From: Ornithomonoglobus_A sp034090805
Lineage (GTDB): Bacteria > Bacillota > Clostridia > UBA1381
Length of the DNA: 64,000 nt
Reading direction: 5' to 3'
NCBI GenBank assembly: GCA_034090805.1
Contig: JAXDRV010000104.1
Span: 1 to 64,000 of the forward strand
The notes under the pieces were generated by a model. It had not been told where the DNA came from. It did not search any database and worked only from the letters and a program-made list of their open reading frames with translations. Below are positions 33,225 through 41,548 of the stretch, piece by piece. Both the position numbers and the translations under genes were made by a program. Each line of letters starts with the position of its first letter. The first letter of the stretch is position 1.

Positions 33225-34568
33225 ATGTCATACGCACAGGATGTATTAGCAAAGCTAAAAGAGAAAAATGCAAACGAGCCCGAATTTATTCAGGCTGCAA
33301 CAGAGGTTCTTACCACACTTGAGCCGGTATTCGACAAGCACCCCGAATACGAAAAGGCTGCGCTTCTTGAAAGACTGGTAGAGCCAGAAAGACAGGTTAT
33401 GTTCCGTGTTCCCTGGGTTGACGATAACGGCAAGGTACAGGTAAACAGAGGCTTCAGAGTTCAGTTCAACAGCGCAATAGGTCCCTACAAGGGAGGCTTA
33501 AGACTTCACCCCTCGGTTAACCTCGGTATTATCAAATTCCTCGGTTTCGAGCAGATATTCAAAAACTCGCTCACAACGCTCCCCATCGGCGGCGGCAAGG
33601 GCGGTTCGGACTTTGACCCCAAGGGCAAGTCGGACAGAGAGGTTATGGCATTCTGCCAGAGCTTTATGACAGAGCTTTACCGTCACATCGGAGCCGATAC
33701 GGACGTTCCCGCCGGCGACATCGGTACGGGCGCAAGAGAAATCGGTTATATGTTCGGTCAGTACAAGAGATTAAAGAACTGCTACGAGGGCGTGCTTACA
33801 GGCAAAGGTCTTACATGGGGCGGTTCACTCGCAAGAACAGAGGCTACAGGCTACGGTCTTGTATACTTTGCTCAGGAAATGCTTAAGGATCTCGGCACAT
33901 CGTTTGACGGCAAGACTGTTGTTATTTCAGGTTCGGGCAACGTTGCAATATACGCTACTCAGAAATGTCAGCAGCTCGGCGCAAAGGTTGTTGCACTTTC
34001 CGATTCAAACGGATACATATATGACGCAGAGGGCATTGATCTTGCCGCTGTTAAGGAAATCAAAGAGGTTAAGAGAGGCAGAATCAAGGAATACCTCGAA
34101 TACAGACCCAACGCCGTATACACAGAGGGCAAGGGAATCTGGACAATCAAGTGCGACATCGCTCTTCCCTGCGCTACGCAGAACGAGCTTCTTATCGACG
34201 ACGCAAAGGCACTTGTTGCAAACGGCTGCATAGTTGTTGCCGAGGGTGCTAATATGCCTACAACACTCGATGCAACAAAGTATCTCCAGGAGAACGGCGT
34301 ATACTTCGCACCGGGCAAGGCTGCAAACGCAGGCGGCGTTGCAACATCAGCTCTCGAAATGAGCCAGAACTCACAGAGATTGTCATGGACATTTGAAGAG
34401 GTTGACGAAAAGCTTCACAGCATCATGGTAAATATCTACAAGGCTGCTTCGGCTGCCGCAGACGAGTACGGCAAGGAATTTGACGGCAAAAAGGATCTCG
34501 TTTCGGGCGCAAATATCGCAGGCTTTATGAAGGTTGCGGACGCTATGATGGCTCAGGGCGTTTGCTAA
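33225..34568 (+). CDS. gdhA: NADP-type glutamate dehydrogenase
   Basis: It reductively aminates 2-oxoglutarate to glutamate and is a main route of ammonium assimilation. The 447-residue protein matches the hexameric class. It has RVPWVDDNGKVQVNRGFRVQ, PIGGGKGGSDFDPKGKSD (catalytic Lys) near 125, DVPAGDIGTGAREIGYMFGQ near 165 and the nucleotide loop SGSGNVAIYA near 235. ATG at 33225 lies 8 nt after AAGGAGGAG; an in-frame TTG two codons earlier is too close to it. Codon use looks strongly biased, as in highly expressed genes. Confidence 0.96.
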   Translation: MSYAQDVLAKLKEKNANEPEFIQAATEVLTTLEPVFDKHPEYEKAALLERLVEPERQVMFRVPWVDDNGKVQVNRGFRVQFNSAIGPYKGGLRLHPSVNLGIIKFLGFEQIFKNSLTTLPIGGGKGGSDFDPKGKSDREVMAFCQSFMTELYRHIGADTDVPAGDIGTGAREIGYMFGQYKRLKNCYEGVLTGKGLTWGGSLARTEATGYGLVYFAQEMLKDLGTSFDGKTVVISGSGNVAIYATQKCQQLGAKVVALSDSNGYIYDAEGIDLAAVKEIKEVKRGRIKEYLEYRPNAVYTEGKGIWTIKCDIALPCATQNELLIDDAKALVANGCIVVAEGANMPTTLDATKYLQENGVYFAPGKAANAGGVATSALEMSQNSQRLSWTFEEVDEKLHSIMVNIYKAASAAADEYGKEFDGKKDLVSGANIAGFMKVADAMMAQGVC

Positions 34569-34600
34569 TCGGACAAAATCACAAATTAACAAACAAATTT

Positions 34601-34630
34601 GCGGAAAAGTATTCACTTTTCCGCTTTTTT
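34601..34630 (+). terminator. Terminator of gdhA
   Basis: Perfect 10-bp stem GCGGAAAAGT/ACTTTTCCGC with an ATTC loop and TTTTTT. Confidence 0.88.
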
Positions 34631-34640
34631 GTGGTATAAT
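34612..34640 (+). promoter_or_regulatory. Promoter of the tyrA-que region, embedded in the gdhA terminator
   Basis: TTCACT (34612-34617), 17-nt spacer, TATAAT (34635-34640) with an extended -10 TGG. The -35 lies in the terminator stem. Confidence 0.55.
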
Positions 34641-34677
34641 AGAAAATCGAAATACAATACCCGAAAGGACATACACA

Positions 34678-35520
34678 ATGAAAATAGCAATCATAGGTCT
34701 CGGACTTATCGGCGGCTCAATCGCCCGCCGCTTAAGAGGCTTTCGCGGCGGCTGCACGATAGCCGCATACAACAGAACTCCCGAAACTCTGCTGCTTGCA
34801 AAGCATGACGGAGCAATTGACGAAGGCTCATCGGACGCAGCGGAGGTATTTGAGGGAGCGGATTTGATTATACTTTGCCTTTATCCCGAGCTTAACGTTA
34901 AATTTATCAAGGAAAATTTACAGCACATAAAAAGCGGCGCAATTATTACCGATGTATCGGGCGTCAAGGGATATATGGTAAGAGAGCTTGAACAAATACT
35001 CCCCGACGATGTTGACTTTGTGGGAGCGCACCCCATGGCGGGACGTGAGGTAGGCGGCTACAAAAGCTCCACCGACTCACTGTTCAACAAAGCGTCGTTT
35101 ATCATAACGCCGACAAAGAAAAACAAACCCGAAAGCGTTGCGCTGATACGTGAGCTTGCCGAATATATCGGCTGCCGCACCGTAATGACGACCACACCGG
35201 AAAATCACGATGAAATAATAGCATACACCAGCCAGCTTATGCACGTTGTCGCCGTTGCGCTCTGTGACAATCCCATGATCGAACGCTCGACACATTTCAG
35301 TGCCGGGAGTCTGCGTGACTGCACAAGAGTTGCCGTTATAAATGCGGAAATGTGGAGCGAGCTTTTCTGCGAAAACAAGAACGCTTTGGCAAGCCGCATA
35401 GAAGAAATGCAGAAAAGCCTTGAAAAAATCAAGCAGGCTGTCAAAAACGAGGACAGACCTGAGCTTGAAAAAATCATGAAGCACGCCACATATCAGAAAA
35501 TGAAGTGGCTGATGGAATAG
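34678..35520 (+). CDS. tyrA: Prephenate dehydrogenase
   Basis: It oxidises prephenate to 4-hydroxyphenylpyruvate in tyrosine synthesis. The 280-residue protein opens with the Rossmann loop IIGLGLIGGSIARRL (4-18) and has ITDVSGVKGYM and DFVGAHPMAGREVGGY near 110-130. ENHDEIIAYTSQLMHVVAVAL lies near 180. No C-terminal ACT domain or chorismate mutase fusion is present. AAAGGA SD. Its stop codon overlaps the SD of queF, suggesting co-transcription with queuosine genes rather than with aro genes (pheA is 28 kb away). Confidence 0.92.
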   Translation: MKIAIIGLGLIGGSIARRLRGFRGGCTIAAYNRTPETLLLAKHDGAIDEGSSDAAEVFEGADLIILCLYPELNVKFIKENLQHIKSGAIITDVSGVKGYMVRELEQILPDDVDFVGAHPMAGREVGGYKSSTDSLFNKASFIITPTKKNKPESVALIRELAEYIGCRTVMTTTPENHDEIIAYTSQLMHVVAVALCDNPMIERSTHFSAGSLRDCTRVAVINAEMWSELFCENKNALASRIEEMQKSLEKIKQAVKNEDRPELEKIMKHATYQKMKWLME

Positions 35521-35531
35521 GAGAAATATAT

Positions 35532-36011
35532 ATGCCGAGAAGCGAAAAGGAACGGGAGGGGCTTACCCTCCTCGGAAACAAGAAAAACGTATATGCGGAC
35601 ACGTATTCGCCGGAGGTTCTCGAAACCTTCGTCAACAAGCACCCCGATAACGACTACATGGTGACGTTTGACTGCCCGGAATTTACGTCACTCTGCCCCA
35701 TAACGGGACAGCCGGATTTTGCGCATATCAAAATAAACTATATACCCGACATAAAGATGGTGGAGTCAAAATCCCTGAAGCTGTATCTTTTCAGCTTCAG
35801 AAATCAAGGCGATTTCCATGAGGATTGCATAAATATAATTATGAAGGATCTTGTAAAGCTGATGGAACCGAAATACCTTGAGGTTAAGGGAATTTTCACA
35901 CCGAGAGGCGGAATTTCCATTTACCCGTTCGCAAATTACGGAAAAAAGGGTACAAAATACGAGCGTATAGCCGAGGAGCGGTTGTTTTCCTCGCTGACAG
36001 CGGAAAAATAA
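35532..36011 (+). CDS. queF: NADPH-dependent 7-cyano-7-deazaguanine reductase QueF
   Basis: QueF reduces preQ0 to preQ1 in queuosine synthesis. The 159-residue protein is the short type I form. It has FTSLCPITGQPDFAHIKINY (active-site Cys and following Asp) near 53 and the QueF motif ESKSLKLYLFSFRNQGDFHE near 80. ATG at 35532 (MPRSEKE) is used because the TAGGAG SD, overlapping the tyrA stop, fits it. A family-2 repeat of about 240 bp separates it from queC. Confidence 0.95.
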   Translation: MPRSEKEREGLTLLGNKKNVYADTYSPEVLETFVNKHPDNDYMVTFDCPEFTSLCPITGQPDFAHIKINYIPDIKMVESKSLKLYLFSFRNQGDFHEDCINIIMKDLVKLMEPKYLEVKGIFTPRGGISIYPFANYGKKGTKYERIAEERLFSSLTAEK

Positions 36012-36247
36012 CGGGATGCAAATTTGGGATTTCTTCGGAATTTGAGATATTTCTGATTAAGCCTCGACTCAGACATCCCTCACTTTGTTCGGGAACTCGT
36101 CAAAACTTAATCATAAACATCACAAATTCTTCCAAAACTGTAGCTTGATAATATTTTTGTTTTTGTTCGGACAAGTCACCGCAATAGATGTTTGAGGTTG
36201 AATAAAATCAAAAACAGACATTTCGCAATCAGCAAAAATAATCGGAT
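36004..36247 (+). repeat. Family-2 paired-hairpin element between queF and queC
   Basis: Module A is GAATTTGAGATATTTCTGATT ... CTTAATCATAAACATCACAAA. A diverged module B follows (TTTTTGTTCGGACAAGTCACC ... AATAAAATCAAAAACAG). Outer ends are eroded. Flanking near-repeats are AAAAATAACGGGAT (36004-36017, containing the queF stop) and AAAAATAATCGGAT (36234-36247). No gene or preQ1 riboswitch is seen here. Confidence 0.65.
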
Positions 36248-36268
36248 TTTGAAAGGAGTATATTTAAC

Positions 36269-36931
36269 ATGAAAAAAGCTCTTGTTGTTTTAAGCGGAGG
36301 ACAGGACAGCACAACGTGTTTGTTCTGGGCGATAGATAAATTCGGAAAGGAAAACGTCAGTGCCATAGGCTTTGACTACGGTCAGCGCCACAAGCTTGAG
36401 CTTGAATGTGCGCAGAAAATCGCAGCAAAGGCAGGTATTCCTTATGAGGTGATCCCCACTCCGATAATCAATCAGCTGAGCGCAAATTCGCTCACAAGAG
36501 ATGACATTCCCGTTGAGGAAACAAAGCCGGAGGGCGCTCCGCCGAACACATTCGTTGAGGGACGCAATCTGCTGTTTTTAAGCTATGCGGCAATATACGC
36601 AAAAACTCATGGCATCACCGACCTTGTTACCGGAGTATGCGAAACGGATTTTTCCGGCTATCCCGACTGCCGTGACATTTTTATAAAATCGCTGAACGTC
36701 ACGCTCAATCTTGCAATGGATTACAATTTCTGTATCCACACCCCTATGATGTGGATAAACAAGGCGCAGACATGGGAAATGGCGGACAAGCTCGGTGTAC
36801 TCGATATAATCTATAACGAAACCCTCACCTGCTACAACGGCATTATCGGCGAGGGCTGCGGCCATTGCCCATCATGCACTCTCAGACGTAACGGGTATGA
36901 GGAATTTATAAAGTCAAAGGAGCGGTCATAG
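36269..36931 (+). CDS. queC: 7-cyano-7-deazaguanine synthase QueC
   Basis: QueC converts 7-carboxy-7-deazaguanine to preQ0 with ATP and ammonia. The 220-residue protein has the PP-loop VLSGGQDSTTCLFWA (7-21), GFDYGQRHKLELE near 33 and FVEGRNLLFLSYAA near 92. The C-terminal zinc motif is GCGHCPSCTLRRNGYEEF. AAAGGAG SD. queD follows after 4 nt. Confidence 0.97.
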   Translation: MKKALVVLSGGQDSTTCLFWAIDKFGKENVSAIGFDYGQRHKLELECAQKIAAKAGIPYEVIPTPIINQLSANSLTRDDIPVEETKPEGAPPNTFVEGRNLLFLSYAAIYAKTHGITDLVTGVCETDFSGYPDCRDIFIKSLNVTLNLAMDYNFCIHTPMMWINKAQTWEMADKLGVLDIIYNETLTCYNGIIGEGCGHCPSCTLRRNGYEEFIKSKERS

Positions 36932-36935
36932 TAAA

Positions 36936-37268
36936 ATGTATAAAGTAAAAAAACGTCTTGAGATAAGTGCCGCACACAGGCTTACTCTTGATTACGAATC
37001 AAAATGCACCAATCTCCACGGTCATAACTGGATAGTTGACGTATATTTGAAAAGCGAAACGCTCAACGAAAACGGCATGATTATGGATTTTACACATATA
37101 AAGAAAAAAATTCTCGACAAATTCGACCACAGGGTTATAAATGAAGTGGTTGATTTCAATCCCACAGCGGAAAATCTCGCAAAGTACATCTGCGACGAGC
37201 TTGCGCCGTACTGTTATCGTGTAGACGTGCAGGAGAGCGAAAACAATACAGCGGTATACGAAATTTAA
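36936..37268 (+). CDS. queD: 6-carboxy-5,6,7,8-tetrahydropterin synthase QueD
   Basis: QueD acts on dihydroneopterin triphosphate, the FolE product, to form carboxytetrahydropterin. The 110-residue protein retains the zinc histidines (SAAHRL; NLHGHNWIVDV), MIMDFTHIKKKILDKFDHRVIN and NPTAENLAKYICDEL. It is slightly shorter than many QueD proteins but complete. It sits between queC and queE in one operon. Confidence 0.95.
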   Translation: MYKVKKRLEISAAHRLTLDYESKCTNLHGHNWIVDVYLKSETLNENGMIMDFTHIKKKILDKFDHRVINEVVDFNPTAENLAKYICDELAPYCYRVDVQESENNTAVYEI

Positions 37269-37329
37269 AATCCGCCGTTTTACCGCTTTTGACTGCGGCG
37301 GCAGTGATTTTGCAAAAGGAGTTGCAAAA

Positions 37330-38013
37330 ATGAAAATAGTTGAAATATTTAAAAGCATTGACGGCGAGGGTCTGCGTGTCGGACAGACCGTGTCGTTTAT
37401 ACGTCTTGCCGGCTGCAATCTGCGATGCACCTACTGCGACACGCTTTATGCGCTGTTCGGCGAGGACGAGCCGTGCCGATATACGGAGATGACGGTCAAT
37501 GAGGTGTTTGACGCCGTTGACAAAAGCTTCGGACGGATAACGCTCACAGGCGGCGAGCCGCTTTTGGACAAGGACTGCGCACCGCTTTGCGATATGCTTG
37601 CCGAAGCAGGCTGCGAAATCAACATCGAAACCAACGGTGCTGCGGATATTAATGAATTTATGCGCAGTATTAAGCATAAGGATAAAGTATTCTTCACAAT
37701 TGACTACAAGCTGCCCTCAAGCGGCATGGAGGACAGAATGCTTTGGAGCAATTTTGAGTCACTGCGCCCGTGCGATGTAGTGAAATTCGTTGTCGGCTCT
37801 GATGAAGATGCGGAAAAGATGACAGAAATCACGGAAAGGCTTAATGCCTTTTACGGCGAGAGCGTACCGCATATATATGCCGGAGCGGTATTCGGACAAT
37901 ACAGTCCCGCAAAGCTTGTACAGCGGCTTATCGACACACCACAGCTAAAGAATGTTATTTTGCAAATGCAGATACACAAGGTAATATGGGATCCCGACAA
38001 GAGAGGTGTTTAA
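37330..38013 (+). CDS. queE: 7-carboxy-7-deazaguanine synthase QueE (radical SAM)
   Basis: QueE is the ring-contracting radical SAM step of the pathway. The 227-residue protein has EIFKSIDGEGLRVGQTVSFI at the N-terminus, then the [4Fe-4S] motif GCNLRCTYCDT (CxxxCxxC). ITLTGGEPLLDKD and EINIETNGAADI follow. The SD is AAAGGAG. Its TAA stop is formed by the first bases of family-1 element copy 4. Confidence 0.96.
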   Translation: MKIVEIFKSIDGEGLRVGQTVSFIRLAGCNLRCTYCDTLYALFGEDEPCRYTEMTVNEVFDAVDKSFGRITLTGGEPLLDKDCAPLCDMLAEAGCEINIETNGAADINEFMRSIKHKDKVFFTIDYKLPSSGMEDRMLWSNFESLRPCDVVKFVVGSDEDAEKMTEITERLNAFYGESVPHIYAGAVFGQYSPAKLVQRLIDTPQLKNVILQMQIHKVIWDPDKRGV

Positions 38014-38195
38014 TGTGGAAAATAAGCGGCGCAGCTCATCTCTAAAGTCCGCCTTGAAGTATACACATACGTCGGCGGCAGTCTTTCGAGCGACCTGCAC
38101 TCACCGCCAAGAAGTGCGGCTTTTGCGGAGCAAAAGTGATGACAAGCTTCTTTTCCACATTATGATTTGTGCCGCCGCACGGCGGCGGAATGGAG
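38011..38195 (+). promoter_or_regulatory. Family-1 leader element, copy 4 (long form), between queE and folE
   Basis: The closing inverted repeat is AATGTGGAAAATAAGC (38012-38027) and GCTTCTTTTCCACATT (38146-38161). Inside are CCGCC-TTGAA-GTAT-ACAC-ATAC-GTC-GGCGG, GCACT...AGTGC and CTTTTGC-GGA-GCAAAAG. The last hairpin, CCGCC/GGCGG, lies 4-5 nt before the GGAG SD of folE. Unlike copies 1 and 3 it sits inside an operon without a visible promoter just upstream. Confidence 0.75.
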
Positions 38196-38200
38196 ATTAA
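38015..38200 (+). CDS. Possible leader ORF within family-1 element copy 4
   Basis: An open GTG frame of 61 codons starts VENKRRSSSLKSALKYTHTS and ends in TAA one nucleotide before the folE ATG. Family-1 copy 2 has a shorter frame with a related start (VKNKRRISSRKF) and a shared R-A-x-C-T-x-R-Q stretch. GAGAGG lies 8-9 nt upstream. The composition (Arg, Ser) is not protein-like beyond doubt; the frame may simply follow from the conserved repeat. Coupling to folE translation is conceivable. Confidence 0.25.
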   Translation: MENKRRSSSLKSALKYTHTSAAVFRATCTHRQEVRLLRSKSDDKLLFHIMICAAARRRNGD

Positions 38201-38201
38201 A

Positions 38202-38780
38202 ATGAAAAAAGAATTTGACCACGATAAAATAAAAGCGGCGGTTCGTATGCTTATCGAGGCTGTCGGAGATGATCCGGAACGCCCCGGTCTTATCGAAACG
38301 CCCGACAGAGTTGCCCGTATGTATGACGAGGTATTCGAGGGTATGCGCTACACAAACGACGAAATAGCGCAAATGTTCAACAAATGCTTTGAGGACGTTC
38401 ATTCAAACGACCTCGTGCTTGTAAAGGATATTGAGGTATTCAGTTACTGCGAGCATCACCTTGCGCTTATGTACAATATGCGCTGCCATGTCGGATATAT
38501 TCCCAACGGCAAGGTAATAGGTCTTTCAAAAATCGCCCGCATATGCGATATGGTGGCGAAAAGACTTCAGCTCCAGGAGCGCATATGTGCAGATATTGCC
38601 GATATTATGCAGAAGGTATGCGGCACGCAAGACGTAATCGTTATCATCGAGGGCGAGCACAGCTGCATGACGGCAAGAGGCATAAAATCACGAAATGCCA
38701 AAACACGCACCTCCGCAATAAGAGGTCTGTTTGACGTTGACCACGAGCTGAGAAACGAGGTATATGCTCTTTTGAAATAA
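38202..38780 (+). CDS. folE: GTP cyclohydrolase I FolE
   Basis: FolE makes dihydroneopterin triphosphate from GTP, the entry to folate and, here, queuosine synthesis. The 192-residue protein has DPERPGLIETPDRVARMYDE near 26 and SYCEHHLALMY with a zinc Cys and His residues. GLSKIARICDMVAKRLQLQE and EHSCMTARGI (second Cys) follow. ATG at 38202 is 6 nt from a GGAG contributed by the family-1 element. Its place at the end of queFCDE supports a queuosine role. Confidence 0.95.
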   Translation: MKKEFDHDKIKAAVRMLIEAVGDDPERPGLIETPDRVARMYDEVFEGMRYTNDEIAQMFNKCFEDVHSNDLVLVKDIEVFSYCEHHLALMYNMRCHVGYIPNGKVIGLSKIARICDMVAKRLQLQERICADIADIMQKVCGTQDVIVIIEGEHSCMTARGIKSRNAKTRTSAIRGLFDVDHELRNEVYALLK

Positions 38781-38785
38781 TTATA

Positions 38786-38820
38786 GCTCTCCGACAGCCC
38801 GATTATGAGTGTCGGAGAGC
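38786..38820 (+). terminator. Hairpin after folE
   Basis: Perfect 11-bp stem GCTCTCCGACA/TGTCGGAGAGC; the following AATTTAAGG is a weak T-tract, with a TTATTTTTTTG run 25 nt further on. Confidence 0.55.
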
Positions 38821-38921
38821 AATTTAAGGTCCTTACGGGCGTTATTTTTTTGTTTTTATCCATAATATTCCAAATAATTACCATGTTATTTATTTTTTTT
38901 GATTTTTCTTTAAAATAACTC

Positions 38922-38950
38922 TTTATTTTTTTGCAGAATTGGAGTATAAT
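38922..38950 (+). promoter_or_regulatory. Candidate promoter of the zapA-mre-min region
   Basis: TATAAT at 38945-38950 with TTTATT 17 nt upstream. A second overlapping TATAAT lies 5 nt later. The -10 is good and the -35 poor. Confidence 0.4.
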
Positions 38951-38983
38951 ATAATAGAATAATTATACATACGGAGGAAGTAT

Positions 38984-39502
38984 ATGAACAAGGTAACTGT
39001 TACAATCAATTCACGTCAGTACACCGTAATCGCAGAGGAGAGCGAGGAGTATATCGAGGCGCTTGCCGAGCATATAAACGAAAAGGTTACGGGCGTTTTG
39101 GAAAGCGGCAGCAACGTCATGGGAGAAAGACCGCTTATCCTTGCGGCGCTGAATATATGCGACGAATATTTCAAGGTAAACGAAGCGGGATATACCGTAA
39201 ACGAGCAGCTAAAGGCCTGCACAGAAAAGCTTAATGCGCAGCTTGAGGAAAACAAGCGTCTTAAGGCTGAGCTTGACGCTGTCAGCGAGGAGCTTGAAAC
39301 TGCAAGGAGCGGTCAAATCACAATAGAAGAAAGTGAAAAGCTTGCAAAAAGCAGCGAGCTTTCGGAAAAGCTTATTTCGGCAGAGGAAAAAATCAAATTT
39401 TATGAGGGTCAGCTCAAGCTCATGGAGGACAAGAACAAGGAGCTTAAGCAGGAATTTGCCGCACGTGAGCAGGAAATTCTCGACCTTATAGAAAAGCAAT
39501 GA
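38984..39502 (+). CDS. zapA: ZapA-like cell division protein with extended coiled coil
   Basis: A 172-residue protein. The N-terminal 70 residues match ZapA (VTVTINSRQYTVIAEESEEY; ILAALNICDEYFKV), which stabilises FtsZ rings. The C-terminal 100 residues are a long Glu/Lys/Leu-rich coiled coil (NAQLEENKRLKAELDAVSEE), longer than in typical ZapA. ACGGAGGAAG SD. The stop overlaps the start of the U32 peptidase gene (ATGA), so the two are translationally coupled. Confidence 0.85.
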   Translation: MNKVTVTINSRQYTVIAEESEEYIEALAEHINEKVTGVLESGSNVMGERPLILAALNICDEYFKVNEAGYTVNEQLKACTEKLNAQLEENKRLKAELDAVSEELETARSGQITIEESEKLAKSSELSEKLISAEEKIKFYEGQLKLMEDKNKELKQEFAAREQEILDLIEKQ

Positions 39503-41532
39503 CACCGGAGCTTCTCGCACCGGCGGGCGGTATGCCGCAGCTTAAGGCGGCGGTTCAGTCGGGAGCGGACGCAGTATATATCGGCGGGGGCAGCTTTAAC
39601 GCACGCCGCTCCGCAAAGAATTTCACTGCCGAGGAAATGAAGGAGGCTGTCGACTACTGCCATCTTTACGGAGTAAAAATTCACGTTGCGGTAAACACGC
39701 TGATAAAGGAGCGTGAGCTTGAGGGACTTTTGGAATATGCGGGCAGCCTGAACGATATGGGAGTTGACGCTCTCATTATCCAGGACATCGGCGCAGCGAA
39801 AATGATACACGCAGCCTTTCCCGATACGGAGCTGCACGCAAGCACTCAAATGACGGTAACCTCTCTTGAGGGAGTTCGGTATCTTGAGGAAATGGGATTT
39901 TCACGTGTCGTTTTGGCACGTGAGCTGTCAAAGGATGAAATCGAATATATATGCCGTCATGCAAAAGCTGAAATCGAGGTTTTCGTTCACGGCGCAATAT
40001 GCCAGTGCTATTCGGGGCAGTGCCTTATGTCAAGCATACTCGGCGGGCGCAGCGGAAACAGAGGAGCCTGTGCACAGCCGTGCCGGCTTAAGTATTCGAT
40101 AGGCACCAAAGCCTCAGGCTATCTTTTAAGTCCTAAGGATATGGCGCTTATAAACGAGCTTGGGGAGCTGCGGCGCATGGGTGTTGCCTCTCTTAAAATC
40201 GAGGGCAGGCTCAAGCGTGCCGAATACGTAAGCGCAGTAACGGGCATTTACAGGAAATACCTTGATTTTCCTAAAAAAGTATCTCATGAGGACTTGACAG
40301 AGCTGAAAAACGCATTTTCACGAACAGGCTTCACGGACGGATACTTTCAAAACAAGCTTGGCTCGGCCATGATGAGCAGCAGCGACCCGTCCAACTGCGA
40401 AAATTCCTTTACTGCGGAGGCGGTATCACGCGCAGCGGATAATGCTAATTTCAGAAAAATACCGATAAGCATTTCGGCAAGTCTTACCGAGGGCAAGCCA
40501 CTGTATATTTCAATATGTGATAAAGACGGTCATTTTACGGAACACTTCGGCGATACGGCGGAAAAAGCCGTCAGCCGTCCTCTCGATGCAAATCGTCTTA
40601 AGGAGCAGCTTTTAAAGCTCGGCTCCACTCCGTTCAATGCGAACGAGGTGAACATCACGCTTGACGAGGGAATAACCGTCCCCATACGCAGCATAAACAG
40701 CACACGAAGGGAAGCCGCAGATGAGCTTATGCGCCTGCGCACCCGGACACCTAAGCGAATACGATGTGATTTTGCTTTCCCGTCCGTTGTACGCAGCCGA
40801 CCGAAAATCAGCCTTACCGCCTCGGTAAGAAATGCCGAACAGGCAAAGGCTCTTATCTCTCTCGGCATAGAAACGATATACGCACCCCCGCAGCTTGCCG
40901 ATAATCTAAGCGGCGCAAAAATAATTGCGGATACGGGGAGCATTTTCAAAAAGGAAAGCGTAAAATGTGATGAGGTGCTTGTAGCCTCAAATGCGGCGGC
41001 ATATTATTATAAGGAAAAGACGCTGTACGGCGATTTCAGGCTTAACGTCTTTAATTCGCTTACTGCACAGCACTATTCCGATTTCAAATCGGTAACGCTA
41101 TCGCCGGAGCTTAACATAGGCGAAATAGGCGCGCTTTTGTGGAATACCGATATATGTGCGGAGATAATCGCCTACGGGCGTATTTCTCTTATGATTATGA
41201 AAAACTGTCCGTTAAAAGCGGCGGGACACTGCCAAAATCACAGGCAGCTCCATGCTCTTAAGGACAGAAAGAACGAGGAATTTCCGATTTTATGCGGCAG
41301 AGACTGCGTATGCGAGCTGATAAATTCAAAGCCGATATACATGGCGGACAAGCTAAACGAGCTTACACGTCTGCCGGTAAATTATCTGAGGCTGTTTTTC
41401 ACGATCGAAAGCGCAGCGGAATGTGAGGAAATCGCACGAGAATATATCACCGCCTTAAACGGCGGTCACGCCGAAAACCCCTTCGGCGAAAACGAATTTA
41501 CAAGAGGTCACTTTTTCAGAGGTGTGAAATAA
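39499..41532 (+). CDS. Peptidase U32 family protein (RlhA-like)
   Basis: A 677-residue protein. Its first 330 residues match U32: LLAPAGGMPQLKAAVQSGAD, YIGGGSFNARRSAKNF, FVHGAICQCYSGQCLMSS near 162 and RGACAQPCRLKYS. The C-terminal half is an extension with further Cys residues (LCGRDCVCELI; KAAGHCQNHRQL). Large U32 proteins of this layout include RlhA, which hydroxylates C2501 of 23S rRNA. Collagenase activity is unproven for most members. It starts within the zapA stop codon. Confidence 0.85.
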   Translation: MTPELLAPAGGMPQLKAAVQSGADAVYIGGGSFNARRSAKNFTAEEMKEAVDYCHLYGVKIHVAVNTLIKERELEGLLEYAGSLNDMGVDALIIQDIGAAKMIHAAFPDTELHASTQMTVTSLEGVRYLEEMGFSRVVLARELSKDEIEYICRHAKAEIEVFVHGAICQCYSGQCLMSSILGGRSGNRGACAQPCRLKYSIGTKASGYLLSPKDMALINELGELRRMGVASLKIEGRLKRAEYVSAVTGIYRKYLDFPKKVSHEDLTELKNAFSRTGFTDGYFQNKLGSAMMSSSDPSNCENSFTAEAVSRAADNANFRKIPISISASLTEGKPLYISICDKDGHFTEHFGDTAEKAVSRPLDANRLKEQLLKLGSTPFNANEVNITLDEGITVPIRSINSTRREAADELMRLRTRTPKRIRCDFAFPSVVRSRPKISLTASVRNAEQAKALISLGIETIYAPPQLADNLSGAKIIADTGSIFKKESVKCDEVLVASNAAAYYYKEKTLYGDFRLNVFNSLTAQHYSDFKSVTLSPELNIGEIGALLWNTDICAEIIAYGRISLMIMKNCPLKAAGHCQNHRQLHALKDRKNEEFPILCGRDCVCELINSKPIYMADKLNELTRLPVNYLRLFFTIESAAECEEIAREYITALNGGHAENPFGENEFTRGHFFRGVK

Positions 41533-41548
41533 CGAAAGGAATTTTAAA

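Noticed and set aside
36012..36268. preQ1 riboswitch upstream of queC
   Set aside because: The sequence is explained by a family-2 repeat also found at mraY and murG.
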